Positions 17,260 through 26,709 of a stretch of 64,000 nucleotides of DNA are shown here, piece by piece. Numbering within the stretch: position 1 is the stretch's first letter; each line of letters opens with the position of its first letter. Source of the DNA: Bradyrhizobium sp. RP6 (GTDB taxonomy: Bacteria > Pseudomonadota > Alphaproteobacteria > Rhizobiales > Xanthobacteraceae). Made by a program: the position numbers and the translations under genes. Under the pieces are notes generated by a model, which was not told the origin of the DNA, did no database searches, and saw only the letters and a program-made list of their open reading frames with translations. The stretch spans positions 62,001 through 126,000 of the forward strand of contig NZ_RQIT01000021.1 in assembly GCF_003837805.1 (NCBI RefSeq), given 5' to 3'.

Positions 17260-19050
17260 GTGATGATCAGAGTCGACAACACGTCCCCGGAAGGCGGCTC
17301 GGATCAGAGTCGACCAAGGCGGCACAGCGCCGCCACGGTATTCATTGATGTCGTTGGCTACTCGCGGCTGATGGGAGCGGACGAGGAAGGCACGCACAAG
17401 CGGTGGATGTCGTTGCGAGCCGACGTCATCGAGCCGCGTGTTGCCTCGTGCGGCGGCGATGTGATCAAGAGCACAGGGGATGGCCTGCTTCTGGAGTTCG
17501 AGCAGCCGGTTGACGCGATCCGCTTCGCGCTCGACACTCAACTGCATCTGGCCGAAGCTTCCGCTGGCGCAAGCGAATCGCTGCAACTGAGGATGTCGGC
17601 AAATGTCGGCGACGTCATTGCTGAGCGCGACGACATCTACGGCGACGGGGTGAATATCGCAGCCCGCCTCCAGGAATTTGCCGGCGCGGGCGGCATTGTG
17701 ATTTCCGGCGCCATTCACGATCGCGTCAAGGATGATGTGCACTACCATGCCGCCGATCTCGGCTTCCTGACGCTCAAGAACATCGAGCGGCGCGTTCGCG
17801 CATTCAAGATATCGCATCAGCAGTTGCGTCCTCCGACCGTCTCGGTAGCTCACGCGCTCAAACCGTCAGTCGCGGTATTGCCCCTCCAGATGCTCGGACT
17901 TGAGGCAAAGGATGCCTATCTCGCGCAGGGAATTGTCCACGACATCGTCGCTTCGCTGGCGGGTATTCGCGAGCTGTTTGTCGTATCCAGCACATCGACG
18001 CTGGGATTCAGCGATCCTACGATCGACCCGGCTGCCATCTGCCACCGCCTGGGTGTGCGATACCTCGTGACCGGAACGCTGACCCGTCAGGGTGAGCTGT
18101 TGCGGATGCGGGTGCAATTGATCGATGTCGATACCCGCTCCATGCTGTGGACCAATCAGTACGAAGCGTCGATCGCGCAGCTCTTCGATGTGCAGGAGAA
18201 GATCGCGACCAGTATCGCATATGCACTGCTTCCGCACATTCATATCTCCGAGCTGCAGCGTGCCGAGCGCAAGGTTCCACAGAGCATGAACGCTTATGAT
18301 CTCGTTCTGCAGGGAATGTACCGACTGTACCGCCTCGGCCACGATGACATGATTGCCGCGCGTAGCTTGTTCGAGCGTGCCTTGGAATACGATCCGCACT
18401 ATGCCGCGGCCTATGCATTAATGGCCAAGTGGTACATCCTGCACATTGGTGAGGGTCATTCCACTGACTTCAAGGCCGATTCGGCAGAAGCGCTCAGACT
18501 TGCGTCGCGGGCGCTCGAGTTCGAGCCGTCAGATCCTGTTGCGCTCGCCATTTTCGGACACATCAATTCCTTTCTGTTCGCCGCGTATGACCGTGCTCTC
18601 GATGCTTTCGACCGTGCCATCTGGGGAACGCCCAATTCTGCCATTGCGTGGTCCCTGAGCGCATCGACCTATTGCTATCTCGGTGACGGCCCCCGTGCAG
18701 TGGCGCGAGCGTCCTATGGTGTGTCGCTGTCGCCGCTGGATCCGTACGCCTATTTCTATCAGTCGGCGCTCACCAACGCGCACTACACCAATGAAACCTT
18801 CGACGAGGCCGTGCATTGGGGCACGAAGGTCATGGCAGCTGCTCCGCGGTTTGCCGCGAATTTGCGGCTTCTTGCCGCGAGCCTCGTGGCCGCCGGTTCT
18901 ATCGAGCGGGCGCGCGAAGTTGGCGCCGCGCACATGAGGATCGATCCCTCGTTCTCAGTTGAGAAATATTGCAGTTGGTATCCAATCAAGCAGCCGGACC
19001 GGCTCGCTCTACTTGCTGAACGATTGATTGAAGCTGGGTTGCCTCGCTGA
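17260..19050 (+). CDS. Class III adenylate/guanylate cyclase with TolB-like and TPR domains
   Basis: A 596-residue cytoplasmic protein. Residues about 25-180 form a class III cyclase domain: metal Asp in FIDVVGYSRL, second metal Asp in STGDGLLLEF, and the transition-state Asn/Arg in GVNIAARLQEF, so it should be active. Residues about 200-330 (SVAVLPLQML...DVQEKIATSI) match the FlgO/TolB-like domain of such cyclases, and TPR-type helices fill about 345-590. This architecture is abundant in Bradyrhizobium. GTG 17260 directly precedes an in-frame ATG. The 275-base gap before it holds no recognised gene and is the likely promoter region. Confidence 0.92.
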   Translation: MMIRVDNTSPEGGSDQSRPRRHSAATVFIDVVGYSRLMGADEEGTHKRWMSLRADVIEPRVASCGGDVIKSTGDGLLLEFEQPVDAIRFALDTQLHLAEASAGASESLQLRMSANVGDVIAERDDIYGDGVNIAARLQEFAGAGGIVISGAIHDRVKDDVHYHAADLGFLTLKNIERRVRAFKISHQQLRPPTVSVAHALKPSVAVLPLQMLGLEAKDAYLAQGIVHDIVASLAGIRELFVVSSTSTLGFSDPTIDPAAICHRLGVRYLVTGTLTRQGELLRMRVQLIDVDTRSMLWTNQYEASIAQLFDVQEKIATSIAYALLPHIHISELQRAERKVPQSMNAYDLVLQGMYRLYRLGHDDMIAARSLFERALEYDPHYAAAYALMAKWYILHIGEGHSTDFKADSAEALRLASRALEFEPSDPVALAIFGHINSFLFAAYDRALDAFDRAIWGTPNSAIAWSLSASTYCYLGDGPRAVARASYGVSLSPLDPYAYFYQSALTNAHYTNETFDEAVHWGTKVMAAAPRFAANLRLLAASLVAAGSIERAREVGAAHMRIDPSFSVEKYCSWYPIKQPDRLALLAERLIEAGLPR

Positions 19051-19128
19051 CGGCGCGATAAGTGCACCGTGGCCCTTGGTGGCCGCCCATAACATTCAGG
19101 ATCCCACAAAACAGCTCTGGAGGATGAC

Positions 19129-19158
19129 ATGGGGATGGGAATGGGAATGGGAATGGCC
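19129..19158 (+). repeat. In-frame hexanucleotide tandem repeat at a start codon
   Basis: Five ATGGGN/ATGGCC hexamers (one ATGGGG, three ATGGGA, one ATGGCC) encode Met-Gly-Met-Gly-Met-Gly-Met-Gly-Met-Ala. Each unit carries its own ATG, six bases apart, and a GGAGG ribosome site ends at 19123. Gain or loss of a unit keeps the frame and just shifts the number of possible starts. Confidence 0.85.
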
Positions 19159-19995
19159 TTCGGTGCCACGCCACCCGAGCTCGGCTTCCGACCCCTGACC
19201 TTGCAGTACGACCTCGGGCCGAACACGGACCCGAGCTTTCCGGAGAAATTGCTGCCCAAGGAATGCTGGAAAGACAGGATCGGCCCATGGGATCCCGACG
19301 TCCTTTGTCTGCTCTCTCTCACGGAGTTCATAAGGGATACCGATTGGGACACGATCCACACGGACCTCGCCGCGGAGCGGCCGACTCTGCTCGCCTGGGA
19401 CCCGAGCAAGCCGGACTATCAGGATTTTGTGGCCGGCGAGATCCTGCAACTTCAGCTGCTCATGCAGACCGATCGCGAGCGCTACATGGGCGAAATCGTT
19501 GCGCAGCATGACAATGCGCCCGGATACTGGGTGAGCCTGATGGCGGCCAATAATCGTGAGCACCACTATACGCTGGTGATCATGAATCTTGCCGTTCGCA
19601 TCGGCCAGATCGTGGCGGCCTTTTACAAGGACTACTACAAGCGACCGCGGCCATCGTACGCCTGCCCAGGCTTGCTGCCGGCCTTCGGCCCACCAGCACA
19701 TGCTTCATTTCCAAGCGGTCATTCCTTGCAGAGCTGGCTCATGTCTCTGTTTCTGGAGGAGGTCGCGTGTTCCTACAAGTGTGAACTCGAATGGCTTGCT
19801 GACAGAGTCGCAGTGAACCGCGAGCGAGCGGGGGTGCACTATCGAAGCGATACCGAGGCGGGAAAGTTCATTGCCGAAAAGTGCAAGGCAAAGATCATGG
19901 CTCTGCCTGTCAGCTCCAAGACCAAGATGCTTTTCGAGGCGGCCAAGACGGAGTGGAAGCCAGTAACAACGGCGCCCGCGCCCGCTCCGGTTTAA
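19129..19995 (+). CDS. Soluble PAP2-superfamily phosphatase / vanadium haloperoxidase-like protein
   Basis: A 288-residue protein with the three PAP2 signature blocks: YYKRPRPSYACP (about 163-174, Lys and Arg-Pro), FPSGHS (about 189-194) and RERAGVHYRSD (about 228-238, Arg, His nucleophile, Asp). It has no signal peptide and no convincing membrane helix, unlike lipid phosphatases. That favours the soluble vanadium-haloperoxidase-like or acid-phosphatase-like branch. A Pro/Ala-rich tail (TTAPAPAPV) ends it. The first ATG after GGAGG is chosen. It converges with the metallopeptidase-like gene 65 bases away. Substrate is unknown. Confidence 0.85.
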   Translation: MGMGMGMGMAFGATPPELGFRPLTLQYDLGPNTDPSFPEKLLPKECWKDRIGPWDPDVLCLLSLTEFIRDTDWDTIHTDLAAERPTLLAWDPSKPDYQDFVAGEILQLQLLMQTDRERYMGEIVAQHDNAPGYWVSLMAANNREHHYTLVIMNLAVRIGQIVAAFYKDYYKRPRPSYACPGLLPAFGPPAHASFPSGHSLQSWLMSLFLEEVACSYKCELEWLADRVAVNRERAGVHYRSDTEAGKFIAEKCKAKIMALPVSSKTKMLFEAAKTEWKPVTTAPAPAPV

Positions 19996-20060
19996 GCGGC
20001 ATTGCCGGAGGTCATGACGGCCGATCTTGCGGCAAACGCCGGTCCAGACCGGCGCAGGCT

Positions 20061-22520
20061 CTACGAAAGGGTCCACTCCCGATAACCGAGATTGTTGTCG
20101 GCGCGGACAAGATCCGCGACGACCACGGGACCGGTAGCACATGGCAGGGTGGACCCCGTATCGATGTTGCTGCGGTCGCCCGCGACGGTCGCGCGGGCGA
20201 GCAAAGCGTTTCTCTTCCCGGCCTGTGGTGTCCATCTGAAGGGTCCGAATTTCACCGGAGCCCCATTGGGTACGTAGCGCTGCGTCGTGTCGCCATCGAG
20301 CAGCTCCCAGCCGGTCGATGCGGTATTCCAGACATCGGCAGCATCGTCAGTGGCCGCGAACACGCTGACCGTCGCGCCGTTTGCCGGCTGGGCGCCGCGG
20401 TTGCGGAGAATGACGTAGATATAGTTGACATAGCCCGGGCGCGGCGCCTCATGTGGCGCGCCGTCACCCTCGCTGTGCTGGACCCATAGAACCTCGGGAA
20501 GCGCTGACCAAGTGTCGCTGTATTGGTATTCTCCCTTGCGTCCATCGTCGACGTAAATATCGATCGGCGGTGCGCTGCCCGGCTTGTTTTGGCCGGGCGA
20601 AGAGGTCTGATACAGGCCCTGTTGCTCGAAACTCCAGCGGACAACCTTGTGCAGCATTCCGCCGTGCCGTGTCGATCCCTCATAGTCGAGATCGGGCGTG
20701 CCGACATCCGCGTCCATGAGGGCGGTCGCGAACTGGGTCGCTTCGCCTGTCGGCTCCGTTTCAACGGCCCCGAGCGAAGCTATGGCGCGGACGATGAGGT
20801 AAGCAGTGTAATATGCGGCCGCCCGGCGGCGCTCGAGGTCCGGCTCGCGTGCCGGATTGCTGCGAACCGCATCACCCCCCGCGGCGAGATAGAGCCGGAA
20901 CAGGGTGCTCGACAGGATCTGCTCGGAAATGTAGCCGGCGGGATCACGGGCGCCGTAAGTGGGTGCGGGTTTCTCATAGAGCGTACCGCTCCAGCCCCAG
21001 CCTTGCTCGACCTTGCGGTCGTGCCGCCGCAACGGCAGCTGGACAAAGGGGAACGTCACCCCACGCCAGGCCTTCGGGAGCTTCGACGCCGGATCACACA
21101 TGATCGCTCCGAGCGCGTCGCCGGCGCTGTGAGCGAAATCGAATTCGGTCGAGCCGGTCGCGGCAAGGATCAGGACATGACAGAACTCGTGCCATACGAA
21201 GCGCACGTCCGCGACGAGCCCCAAGGGGTGCTTCCAGGTGTCCGAAAGATCTGCGAGGGCAAACAGCATCGCGACGTTCCAGGGCCGCTGTGCGGTGTCG
21301 CCCAGAAACGGCGTCACGTAGGCATTGATGCCGCGGCCGTCATGTGCGCCGGACCCCGCCAGGAGCTTGGCTCGATGGTCGACGGTCAGGGGCAGCCTGA
21401 CATCATGGAAGTGATCTTGCAGGCCGAAGCCGAATCCGCGGATCAGTCGCATCATGGAATCGCAATGACAGTAGGCGCTGACCGCGGCGAATTCATTCGT
21501 TCGAGCCGAGAAGGCGAATGGGGGTACCTGCTCCGGCGGATCGTATTTCTCGCCGAGCGCGGCCGGCTTGCGCACCGTTACCCGCGGACCGGACAGCCTG
21601 CGCTGTCCGCCGCCGGCGTGTTCGAGGTCAAGCAGTGCCACGGGGTCGCGCTGTTGGTCGAGAGTGGTGCCGCCGCTGTCAGGTCGTATGTGGAACGTGC
21701 CTGTCTTGCTGGAGGGATCACTAAGGAAGGCATACCCGGCGCACGCCGACGCGATTGGGGTCTTGCGGATAAGCCTTGTCGCGAGAGGATCAAAGACGAC
21801 CCGGTGCGCAATCGAGTCGCCGTTTGCCACCGGCAGGAAAACCGTGGCGCTGGCCGCCAAGCCAAGCCCGCCATTCTCGTACACGGTGCTGGGCTCGCTT
21901 CGATGATACGTAACGAGTCGTCCCTCTGCGATTGCGTCCGGCGACACAAAGCCCAGGACAGGGCCGAGCCAGCCTGCGATCTTTTCCGCGTCAAGGCTGT
22001 CGGCCCACTCCGGATTGAAATCGCGAAACGCCCTTTCAACGAAGCCCGGCTTGATCGACAGGTTGGCATTCATGAGCAATGTTGATCGGGCACTGGTGAT
22101 TTGCCACCGGCCGGTCTGCCGCCCGTAATGTGCGACGACACGGATGCTGCCACCCTGAACATCGGGGACGAAATTAAAACCCTTGACCTTGGTCGGAAGT
22201 GTTTGCTGACACCAGACGACCGTCGTCTCGATCTCGCCATTGCGCTTCAGTTCGCGGCGCTGTGACCATCGAAATCCTGATTTGTCGGATCGGCCCGGTC
22301 CGTTGGAATCGGCCGTGTGGTCGAGGTGGTCCAAATCGTGGTGGCTGAGCGGCAGCAAAGGCGGATCGGTGTCGGACGCCAGCCTCAGATACGCGACTGC
22401 GGCTTGCTGCGCTGACACGTCAGGGTCGGCCACTGCTGGCGTCTGCAGATGGCGCAACTCACGAACAACCCCGTCCGCATCCTTCTCAATCAGAAGATCT
22501 GGTTCTTGCGGAAGATTCAT
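20061..22520 (-). CDS. Large HEFCH zinc-metallopeptidase-like protein of unknown family
   Basis: An 819-residue protein starting at ATG 22520 after GAGGTGAG, with no signal peptide or membrane segment. Residues 444-448 read HEFCH, a zinc HExxH motif, preceded by a hydrophobic strand (VADVRFVW). Asp468 in HSAGDALGAI lies exactly 20 residues after the second His, the spacing of the third zinc ligand (Glu) in thermolysin-like gluzincins. The C-terminal part (about 690-810, YIYVILRNRGAQPANGATVS) looks like a CARDB/Ig-like beta domain. This could be a divergent gluzincin or an inactive relative. The N-terminal 400 residues match nothing I recognise. Confidence 0.72.
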   Translation of the reverse strand: MNLPQEPDLLIEKDADGVVRELRHLQTPAVADPDVSAQQAAVAYLRLASDTDPPLLPLSHHDLDHLDHTADSNGPGRSDKSGFRWSQRRELKRNGEIETTVVWCQQTLPTKVKGFNFVPDVQGGSIRVVAHYGRQTGRWQITSARSTLLMNANLSIKPGFVERAFRDFNPEWADSLDAEKIAGWLGPVLGFVSPDAIAEGRLVTYHRSEPSTVYENGGLGLAASATVFLPVANGDSIAHRVVFDPLATRLIRKTPIASACAGYAFLSDPSSKTGTFHIRPDSGGTTLDQQRDPVALLDLEHAGGGQRRLSGPRVTVRKPAALGEKYDPPEQVPPFAFSARTNEFAAVSAYCHCDSMMRLIRGFGFGLQDHFHDVRLPLTVDHRAKLLAGSGAHDGRGINAYVTPFLGDTAQRPWNVAMLFALADLSDTWKHPLGLVADVRFVWHEFCHVLILAATGSTEFDFAHSAGDALGAIMCDPASKLPKAWRGVTFPFVQLPLRRHDRKVEQGWGWSGTLYEKPAPTYGARDPAGYISEQILSSTLFRLYLAAGGDAVRSNPAREPDLERRRAAAYYTAYLIVRAIASLGAVETEPTGEATQFATALMDADVGTPDLDYEGSTRHGGMLHKVVRWSFEQQGLYQTSSPGQNKPGSAPPIDIYVDDGRKGEYQYSDTWSALPEVLWVQHSEGDGAPHEAPRPGYVNYIYVILRNRGAQPANGATVSVFAATDDAADVWNTASTGWELLDGDTTQRYVPNGAPVKFGPFRWTPQAGKRNALLARATVAGDRSNIDTGSTLPCATGPVVVADLVRADNNLGYREWTLS

Positions 22521-22651
22521 AGCTCACCTCAAGGGGTCTCGATCTCCGGCACGACGGGAGGCAAGCATGCATCGGGCGGTGACCCAAAGCAAGGTTCGTT
22601 CCTCCAGGTGGAAAAGTAGTGGAAGAACAGACCTCTATGTCCACCGCCTCG

Positions 22652-23011
22652 TCACGCCCCGCGCAACGGCCGCGCGAAGCTGAGTTCATGGCCGTCGGGG
22701 TCGGTGAGATGGAAGTAGCGCTCGCCCCATTCGGCATCGCGGGGCGTGGTCGACGGCTGCCATCCCGCAGCGCGCGCCTGCTCGTAGGTCGCGTCCACGT
22801 CGGCGACATGGAAGATGACGCGGCCCCACCAGGACCAGCGCCTGTCGTCCGGCTGCGCCGTCAGGTTGAGATAGCCGCTGCCGGCGCGAAAGCTCGTGAA
22901 TGCTGCGGCTTCGCCGCCATACAGCAGCTCGAACCCGAGCGAGCGGTAGAAGTGCACGGCGCGCGCCATGTCGTGGGTGCCGAGCGTGATGGCGCTGATG
23001 CTGTCGATCAT
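22652..23011 (-). CDS. VOC family (glyoxalase-like) protein
   Basis: A 119-residue single-domain VOC protein. SAITLGTHDMARAVHFYRSLGFELLY forms the first beta-alpha-beta unit, and GRVIFHVADVDATYEQARAAGW with RYFHLTDPDGHELSFARPL the second. The His in FHVAD-type and Glu in GHELSF positions are compatible with metal binding. It may be a lactoylglutathione-lyase-like, resistance or dioxygenase-related protein; the small size does not discriminate. It is followed on the other strand by tRNA-Arg. Confidence 0.88.
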   Translation of the reverse strand: MIDSISAITLGTHDMARAVHFYRSLGFELLYGGEAAAFTSFRAGSGYLNLTAQPDDRRWSWWGRVIFHVADVDATYEQARAAGWQPSTTPRDAEWGERYFHLTDPDGHELSFARPLRGA

Positions 23012-23155
23012 GTGAGCTGCTCCGCCAGGAGGGATTGGGCCGCGATTGTACAGCCGCCTTGTTCAGCTTGACGATGGTCCGGCCCGCCTTGCGGCTTGGC
23101 GAACCGCATCCTGCTCTGCTATGAGGGGGCCGAACCTGCAACTGTGGGGTTCCGC

Positions 23156-23232
<77 letters not shown>

Positions 23233-23259
23233 TTTTCATCTTTCCTCTCGTATCGCGTA

Positions 23260-24243
23260 TCAGGCCGAGATCCGCGCGAAGCGCTTGCGATATTCGGCGG
23301 GCGTCACGCCGACGTGGCGGGCAAATGCACGGCGCAGCGTGTCCGCGTCCGCAAAGCCGCAATGCAGGGCCACCTGCTTGGGCGCTTCGTTTCCAAGCTC
23401 CAGCAGGCGCCTCGCCGCGTTGACGCGGGCTTCCTCGACCCAGGTCGCAGGGGTGGTTCCGACTTCGGCACGGAATAGCCGCGCAAAGTGACGCGGGCTG
23501 ATGTTTATGCGCGCTGCGAGGCTCGCGACGCTGTGGTCCAGTCCGGGATTGGCGGCGACCCAGCGCTGCAGCTCCTGCAGTGCGGCACGGCCGGCGGGGA
23601 CGGTCTCGCCCTTGCGGCTGAACTGCATTTGCCCGCCCGGGCGCTTGAAGAACATGACCAGCTGGCTCGCAACCTTCATCGCCGTCTCGCGCCCGAGATC
23701 CTCCTCGACGAGGGCGAGCGCGAGATCGAGCCCCGCAGTGACACCGGCAGCCGTGCGAAGCTTGCCGTCGGTGATGTAGATCGCGTCCTTGTCCACGGTG
23801 ACTGACGGGTATTTCTCGGCAAGTCGGTCGGCGACTGCCCAGTGTGTCGTAACTCGTCTGCCGTCGAGGAGGCCCGCCGCTGCAAGGAAGAAGGCGCCGC
23901 TGCAAACCGACCCGAAGCGCCGGGACCTGGTCGCCCGCCGGCGGAGCCAATCGGTCACGACGCCGTCAGCCGGCACGTCGCCGGCATGCGGGCATCCCGC
24001 GATCAGCAATGTGTCGATGCTCTCCTGGAAGCCGCGATCGATGATCCGGTCCGGCATCAGTCGCACGCCTGAAGAGCTGCGGATCGGTCCGGGCTCCGTC
24101 CCAGCCACCAAGAGCACATAGGCCTGATGGCCGGCCTGCACGTTGGCCTCGGCGAAAACGTCGAGCGGACCCGCCACGTCGAGATGCTGCACCCCGGGCA
24201 ACGCCACGATCACAACTGTCCTCGGTTTCGGCTTCGCGCTCAT
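23260..24243 (-). CDS. GlxA-type transcriptional regulator (DJ-1/PfpI domain plus AraC HTH)
   Basis: A 327-residue regulator. Residues about 8-190 are a DJ-1/PfpI fold with VVIVALPGVQHLDVAGPLDV at the start and the nucleophile elbow VCSGAFFLA (Cys near 114). Residues about 225-325 hold a double helix-turn-helix AraC domain (SVASLAARINISPRHFARLF and KQVALHCGFADADTLRRAFA). GlxA proteins sense small metabolites and activate neighbouring genes. The HD-domain gene starts 104 bases away in the opposite direction and is the likely target. Confidence 0.93.
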   Translation of the reverse strand: MSAKPKPRTVVIVALPGVQHLDVAGPLDVFAEANVQAGHQAYVLLVAGTEPGPIRSSSGVRLMPDRIIDRGFQESIDTLLIAGCPHAGDVPADGVVTDWLRRRATRSRRFGSVCSGAFFLAAAGLLDGRRVTTHWAVADRLAEKYPSVTVDKDAIYITDGKLRTAAGVTAGLDLALALVEEDLGRETAMKVASQLVMFFKRPGGQMQFSRKGETVPAGRAALQELQRWVAANPGLDHSVASLAARINISPRHFARLFRAEVGTTPATWVEEARVNAARRLLELGNEAPKQVALHCGFADADTLRRAFARHVGVTPAEYRKRFARISA

Positions 24244-24347
24244 GTCCGCCTCGGTCGGTATTTGTCTGTTTTAGACGTGTTACGTAAATTGAAGACAGAA
24301 TAGCCCGGCTTTAGCTTGCGGGCGAGCAGAGATTTCAGGAGATCCTC

Positions 24348-24989
24348 ATGCCAGAGATTGCCAAAGCCGCCGCCATTCCCGACAGCAAGCTTGCGCGCGC
24401 CATCACCCACTACATCCGTGACACCGAGACGGATCTGCTCTTCAACCATTCCAGCCGCGTCTATCACTTCGGCGCGCTCGCGGGCATTCGGCGCGGGCTG
24501 AAATTCGACCGCGAGCTGCTCTATGCCGGCGCGATGTTTCACGACATCGGCCTGATGCCGGGCCATGGCAGCAAGCACGAACGGTTCGAAGTCGACGGCG
24601 CGCACGCCGCTCGTGACTTCCTGCGCAGCCATGGCATCTCCGAAGCCGACGCCTACACGGTCTGGACCGCGATCGCGTTGCACACGACGCCGGGCGTGCC
24701 GCAGCACATGCATCCCGTCGTCGCTCTGGTGACCGCCGGCGTCGAGATGGACGTTCTCGGCCTCACCTACGAGGATTATTCCAGCGACGAACGCGAGGCG
24801 GTGGTGGAGGCTTTTCCGCGAACGCCGCACTTCAAGGAGGACATCATCCAGGCGTTCTATGACGGCATCAAGCACAGGCCGGATACCACCTTCGGCAACG
24901 TCAAGGCCGACGTCATCGCCGACAAGGAGCCGCATTTCCATCGCGGCAATTTCTGCAGCGTCATCCGCGGCTCGCATTGGCACGGCTGA
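24348..24989 (+). CDS. HD-domain hydrolase, cyanamide-hydratase-like
   Basis: A 213-residue HD-domain protein. His in [11 protein letters not shown] (about 42-52), the HD pair in [15 protein letters not shown] (about 62-76) and a further Asp region near [12 protein letters not shown] give a metal site. The order and the [15 protein letters not shown] block resemble cyanamide hydratase (Cah/DDI-type) and related small-molecule hydratases more than nucleotide phosphohydrolases. The divergent GlxA regulator and the catalase 69 bases downstream suggest a stress- or toxin-responsive unit. The cyanamide or isocyanide role is inference. Confidence 0.82.
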   Translation: MPEIAKAAAIPDSKLARAITHYIRDTETDLLFNHSSRVYHFGALAGIRRGLKFDRELLYAGAMFHDIGLMPGHGSKHERFEVDGAHAARDFLRSHGISEADAYTVWTAIALHTTPGVPQHMHPVVALVTAGVEMDVLGLTYEDYSSDEREAVVEAFPRTPHFKEDIIQAFYDGIKHRPDTTFGNVKADVIADKEPHFHRGNFCSVIRGSHWHG

Positions 24990-25057
24990 GCCGGCGTTCG
25001 GCGCCGCCGCGCGGCCCTACCGCTTCTTTCTTCAAACCACCGATCGGGAATCATCAC

Positions 25058-26518
25058 ATGAGCGACAAGCCACCCCATCTCACGCACGCGACCGGCGCTC
25101 CCGTCAGCGACAACCTGAACATCATGACCGCCGGGCGTCGTGGCCCCGCCCTTCTGCAGGACGTCTGGCTGATCGAGAAGCTGGCTCATTTCGACCGTGA
25201 AGTGATCCCCGAGCGGCGGATGCATGCCAAGGGATCGGGCGCCTTCGGCAGCTTCATCGTAACCCATGACATCACCCGCTATACCAAGGCGAAGATCTTC
25301 TCGCAGATCGGAAAGCAGACGCCGATGTTCGCACGGTTCTCGACCGTCGCCGGTGAGCGCGGCGCGGCCGACGCCGAGCGCGACATCCGTGGCTTTGCGC
25401 TGAAATTCTACACCGAGGAAGGCAACTGGGACATGGTGGGCAACAACACCCCCGTATTCTTCTTCCGTGATCCCCTGCGCTTCCCCGATCTCAATCACGC
25501 GATCAAGCGCGACCCGCGGACCGGGATGCGCAGCGCCGACAACAATTGGGATTTCTGGACGCTGCTGCCGGAGGCGCTGCATCAAGTCACCATCGTCATG
25601 AGCGAGCGCGGCATTCCCAAGAGCTATCGTCACATGCACGGGTTTGGCAGCCATACCTACAGTTTCCTCAACGCTGCCAATGAGCGGACCTGGGTGAAGT
25701 TTCACTTCCGCACGCAGCAGGGCATCGAGAACCTGACGGATGCCGAGGCCGAGGCGCTCGTCGGCAAGGACCGCGAGTCTCATCAACGCGACCTGTTCGG
25801 GAGCATAGAACGCGGCGATTTTCCGCGCTGGACCATGTTCGTGCAGGTCATGACGGATGAAGAAGCCAAAGCGTTTCCGTTCAACCCCTTCGATCTGACC
25901 AAGGTCTGGCCCAAGCCGGACTTTCCGCTGATCGAGGTCGGTTATTTCGAGTTGAACCGGAATCCCGAAAACGTCTTTGCCGAGGTCGAACAGGCGTCCT
26001 TCTCGCCGGCTCATGTCGTGCCCGGCATCGGCTTCTCGCCCGACAAGATGCTGCAGACTCGTCTGTTCTCTTATGGAGACGCTGCGCGCTATCGGCTCGG
26101 CGTCAACCATCACCTGATTCCGGTCAATGCCCCAAAATGCCCGTATCACAGCTACCATCGCGACGGCGCAATGCGGACGGACGGCAATTTGGGGAGAACG
26201 CCGGCCTATTTTCCTAACAGTCACGGCGAGTGGACCGATCAGCCCGATCTCAACGAGCCACAGCTGGAGATAGACGGCGCCGCCGCCCACTGGGATCATC
26301 GCGTCGACGACGACCACTATCAGCAGCCCGGAGACCTGTTCCGCAAGATGAGCGCGGCGCAGCGGCAGGTCCTGTTCGACAATACGGCACGCGCCCTCGG
26401 CAGTGCAGCCGTCCACATCCAGGAGCGCCACATCGCGAACTGCACGAAAGCCGATCCGGCCTATGGCGGCGGTGTCCGCCAAGCGCTGATGCGCCTTGCC
26501 ACGGTTCGCTCGGAATAG
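25058..26518 (+). CDS. Monofunctional haem catalase (small-subunit, clade 3-like)
   Basis: A 486-residue catalase decomposing hydrogen peroxide. The distal-side block [19 protein letters not shown] follows the His-containing [16 protein letters not shown] (about 49-64), Asn is in [12 protein letters not shown] (about 128-139), and the proximal haem Tyr is in [14 protein letters not shown] (about 334-347). The length excludes the large-subunit HPII type. ATG 25058 fits the conserved N-terminus. It lies 68 bases after the HD-domain gene on the same strand. Confidence 0.96.
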   Translation: MSDKPPHLTHATGAPVSDNLNIMTAGRRGPALLQDVWLIEKLAHFDREVIPERRMHAKGSGAFGSFIVTHDITRYTKAKIFSQIGKQTPMFARFSTVAGERGAADAERDIRGFALKFYTEEGNWDMVGNNTPVFFFRDPLRFPDLNHAIKRDPRTGMRSADNNWDFWTLLPEALHQVTIVMSERGIPKSYRHMHGFGSHTYSFLNAANERTWVKFHFRTQQGIENLTDAEAEALVGKDRESHQRDLFGSIERGDFPRWTMFVQVMTDEEAKAFPFNPFDLTKVWPKPDFPLIEVGYFELNRNPENVFAEVEQASFSPAHVVPGIGFSPDKMLQTRLFSYGDAARYRLGVNHHLIPVNAPKCPYHSYHRDGAMRTDGNLGRTPAYFPNSHGEWTDQPDLNEPQLEIDGAAAHWDHRVDDDHYQQPGDLFRKMSAAQRQVLFDNTARALGSAAVHIQERHIANCTKADPAYGGGVRQALMRLATVRSE

Positions 26519-26558
26519 GTGTATCGACAGCACCCCGGAAGAGAGGCATCTGCGTCGC

Positions 26559-26589
26559 AGGTCGGCGCGTGGCACTTACCGGGATCGCC
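26559..26589 (+). repeat. Degenerate copy of the tRNA-Arg 3' end
   Basis: AGGTCGG followed nine bases later by CTTACCGGGATCGCC. In the tRNA at 23200-23231 the same two blocks occur as AGGTCGG, ten bases, CTTCCCGGGATCGCC. The T-loop between them is scrambled. This looks like a remnant of the tRNA end and could be an attachment-site scar bounding 23233-26558. Confidence 0.5.
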
Positions 26590-26709
26590 GATTTGTCATG
26601 GGTCTTCGTCTCCGTTTACCAGGGACTCCGGCGCAAAAATTGCTAGAAGGATAGGGATTCCCTCTCTTCGGCTGACCAGTCGGCCGCCTCATAGCCACAT
26701 CAGGAGACC

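Noticed and set aside
17000-22600. Idea that this region is a typical genomic island beside the tRNA
   Set aside because: No integrase or mobility gene and no direct repeat of the tRNA end on this side; only the downstream side shows a tRNA remnant.
24857-26575. 572-codon frame antisense to catalase
   Set aside because: The catalase frame carries complete family motifs; the antisense frame has none and no ribosome site.
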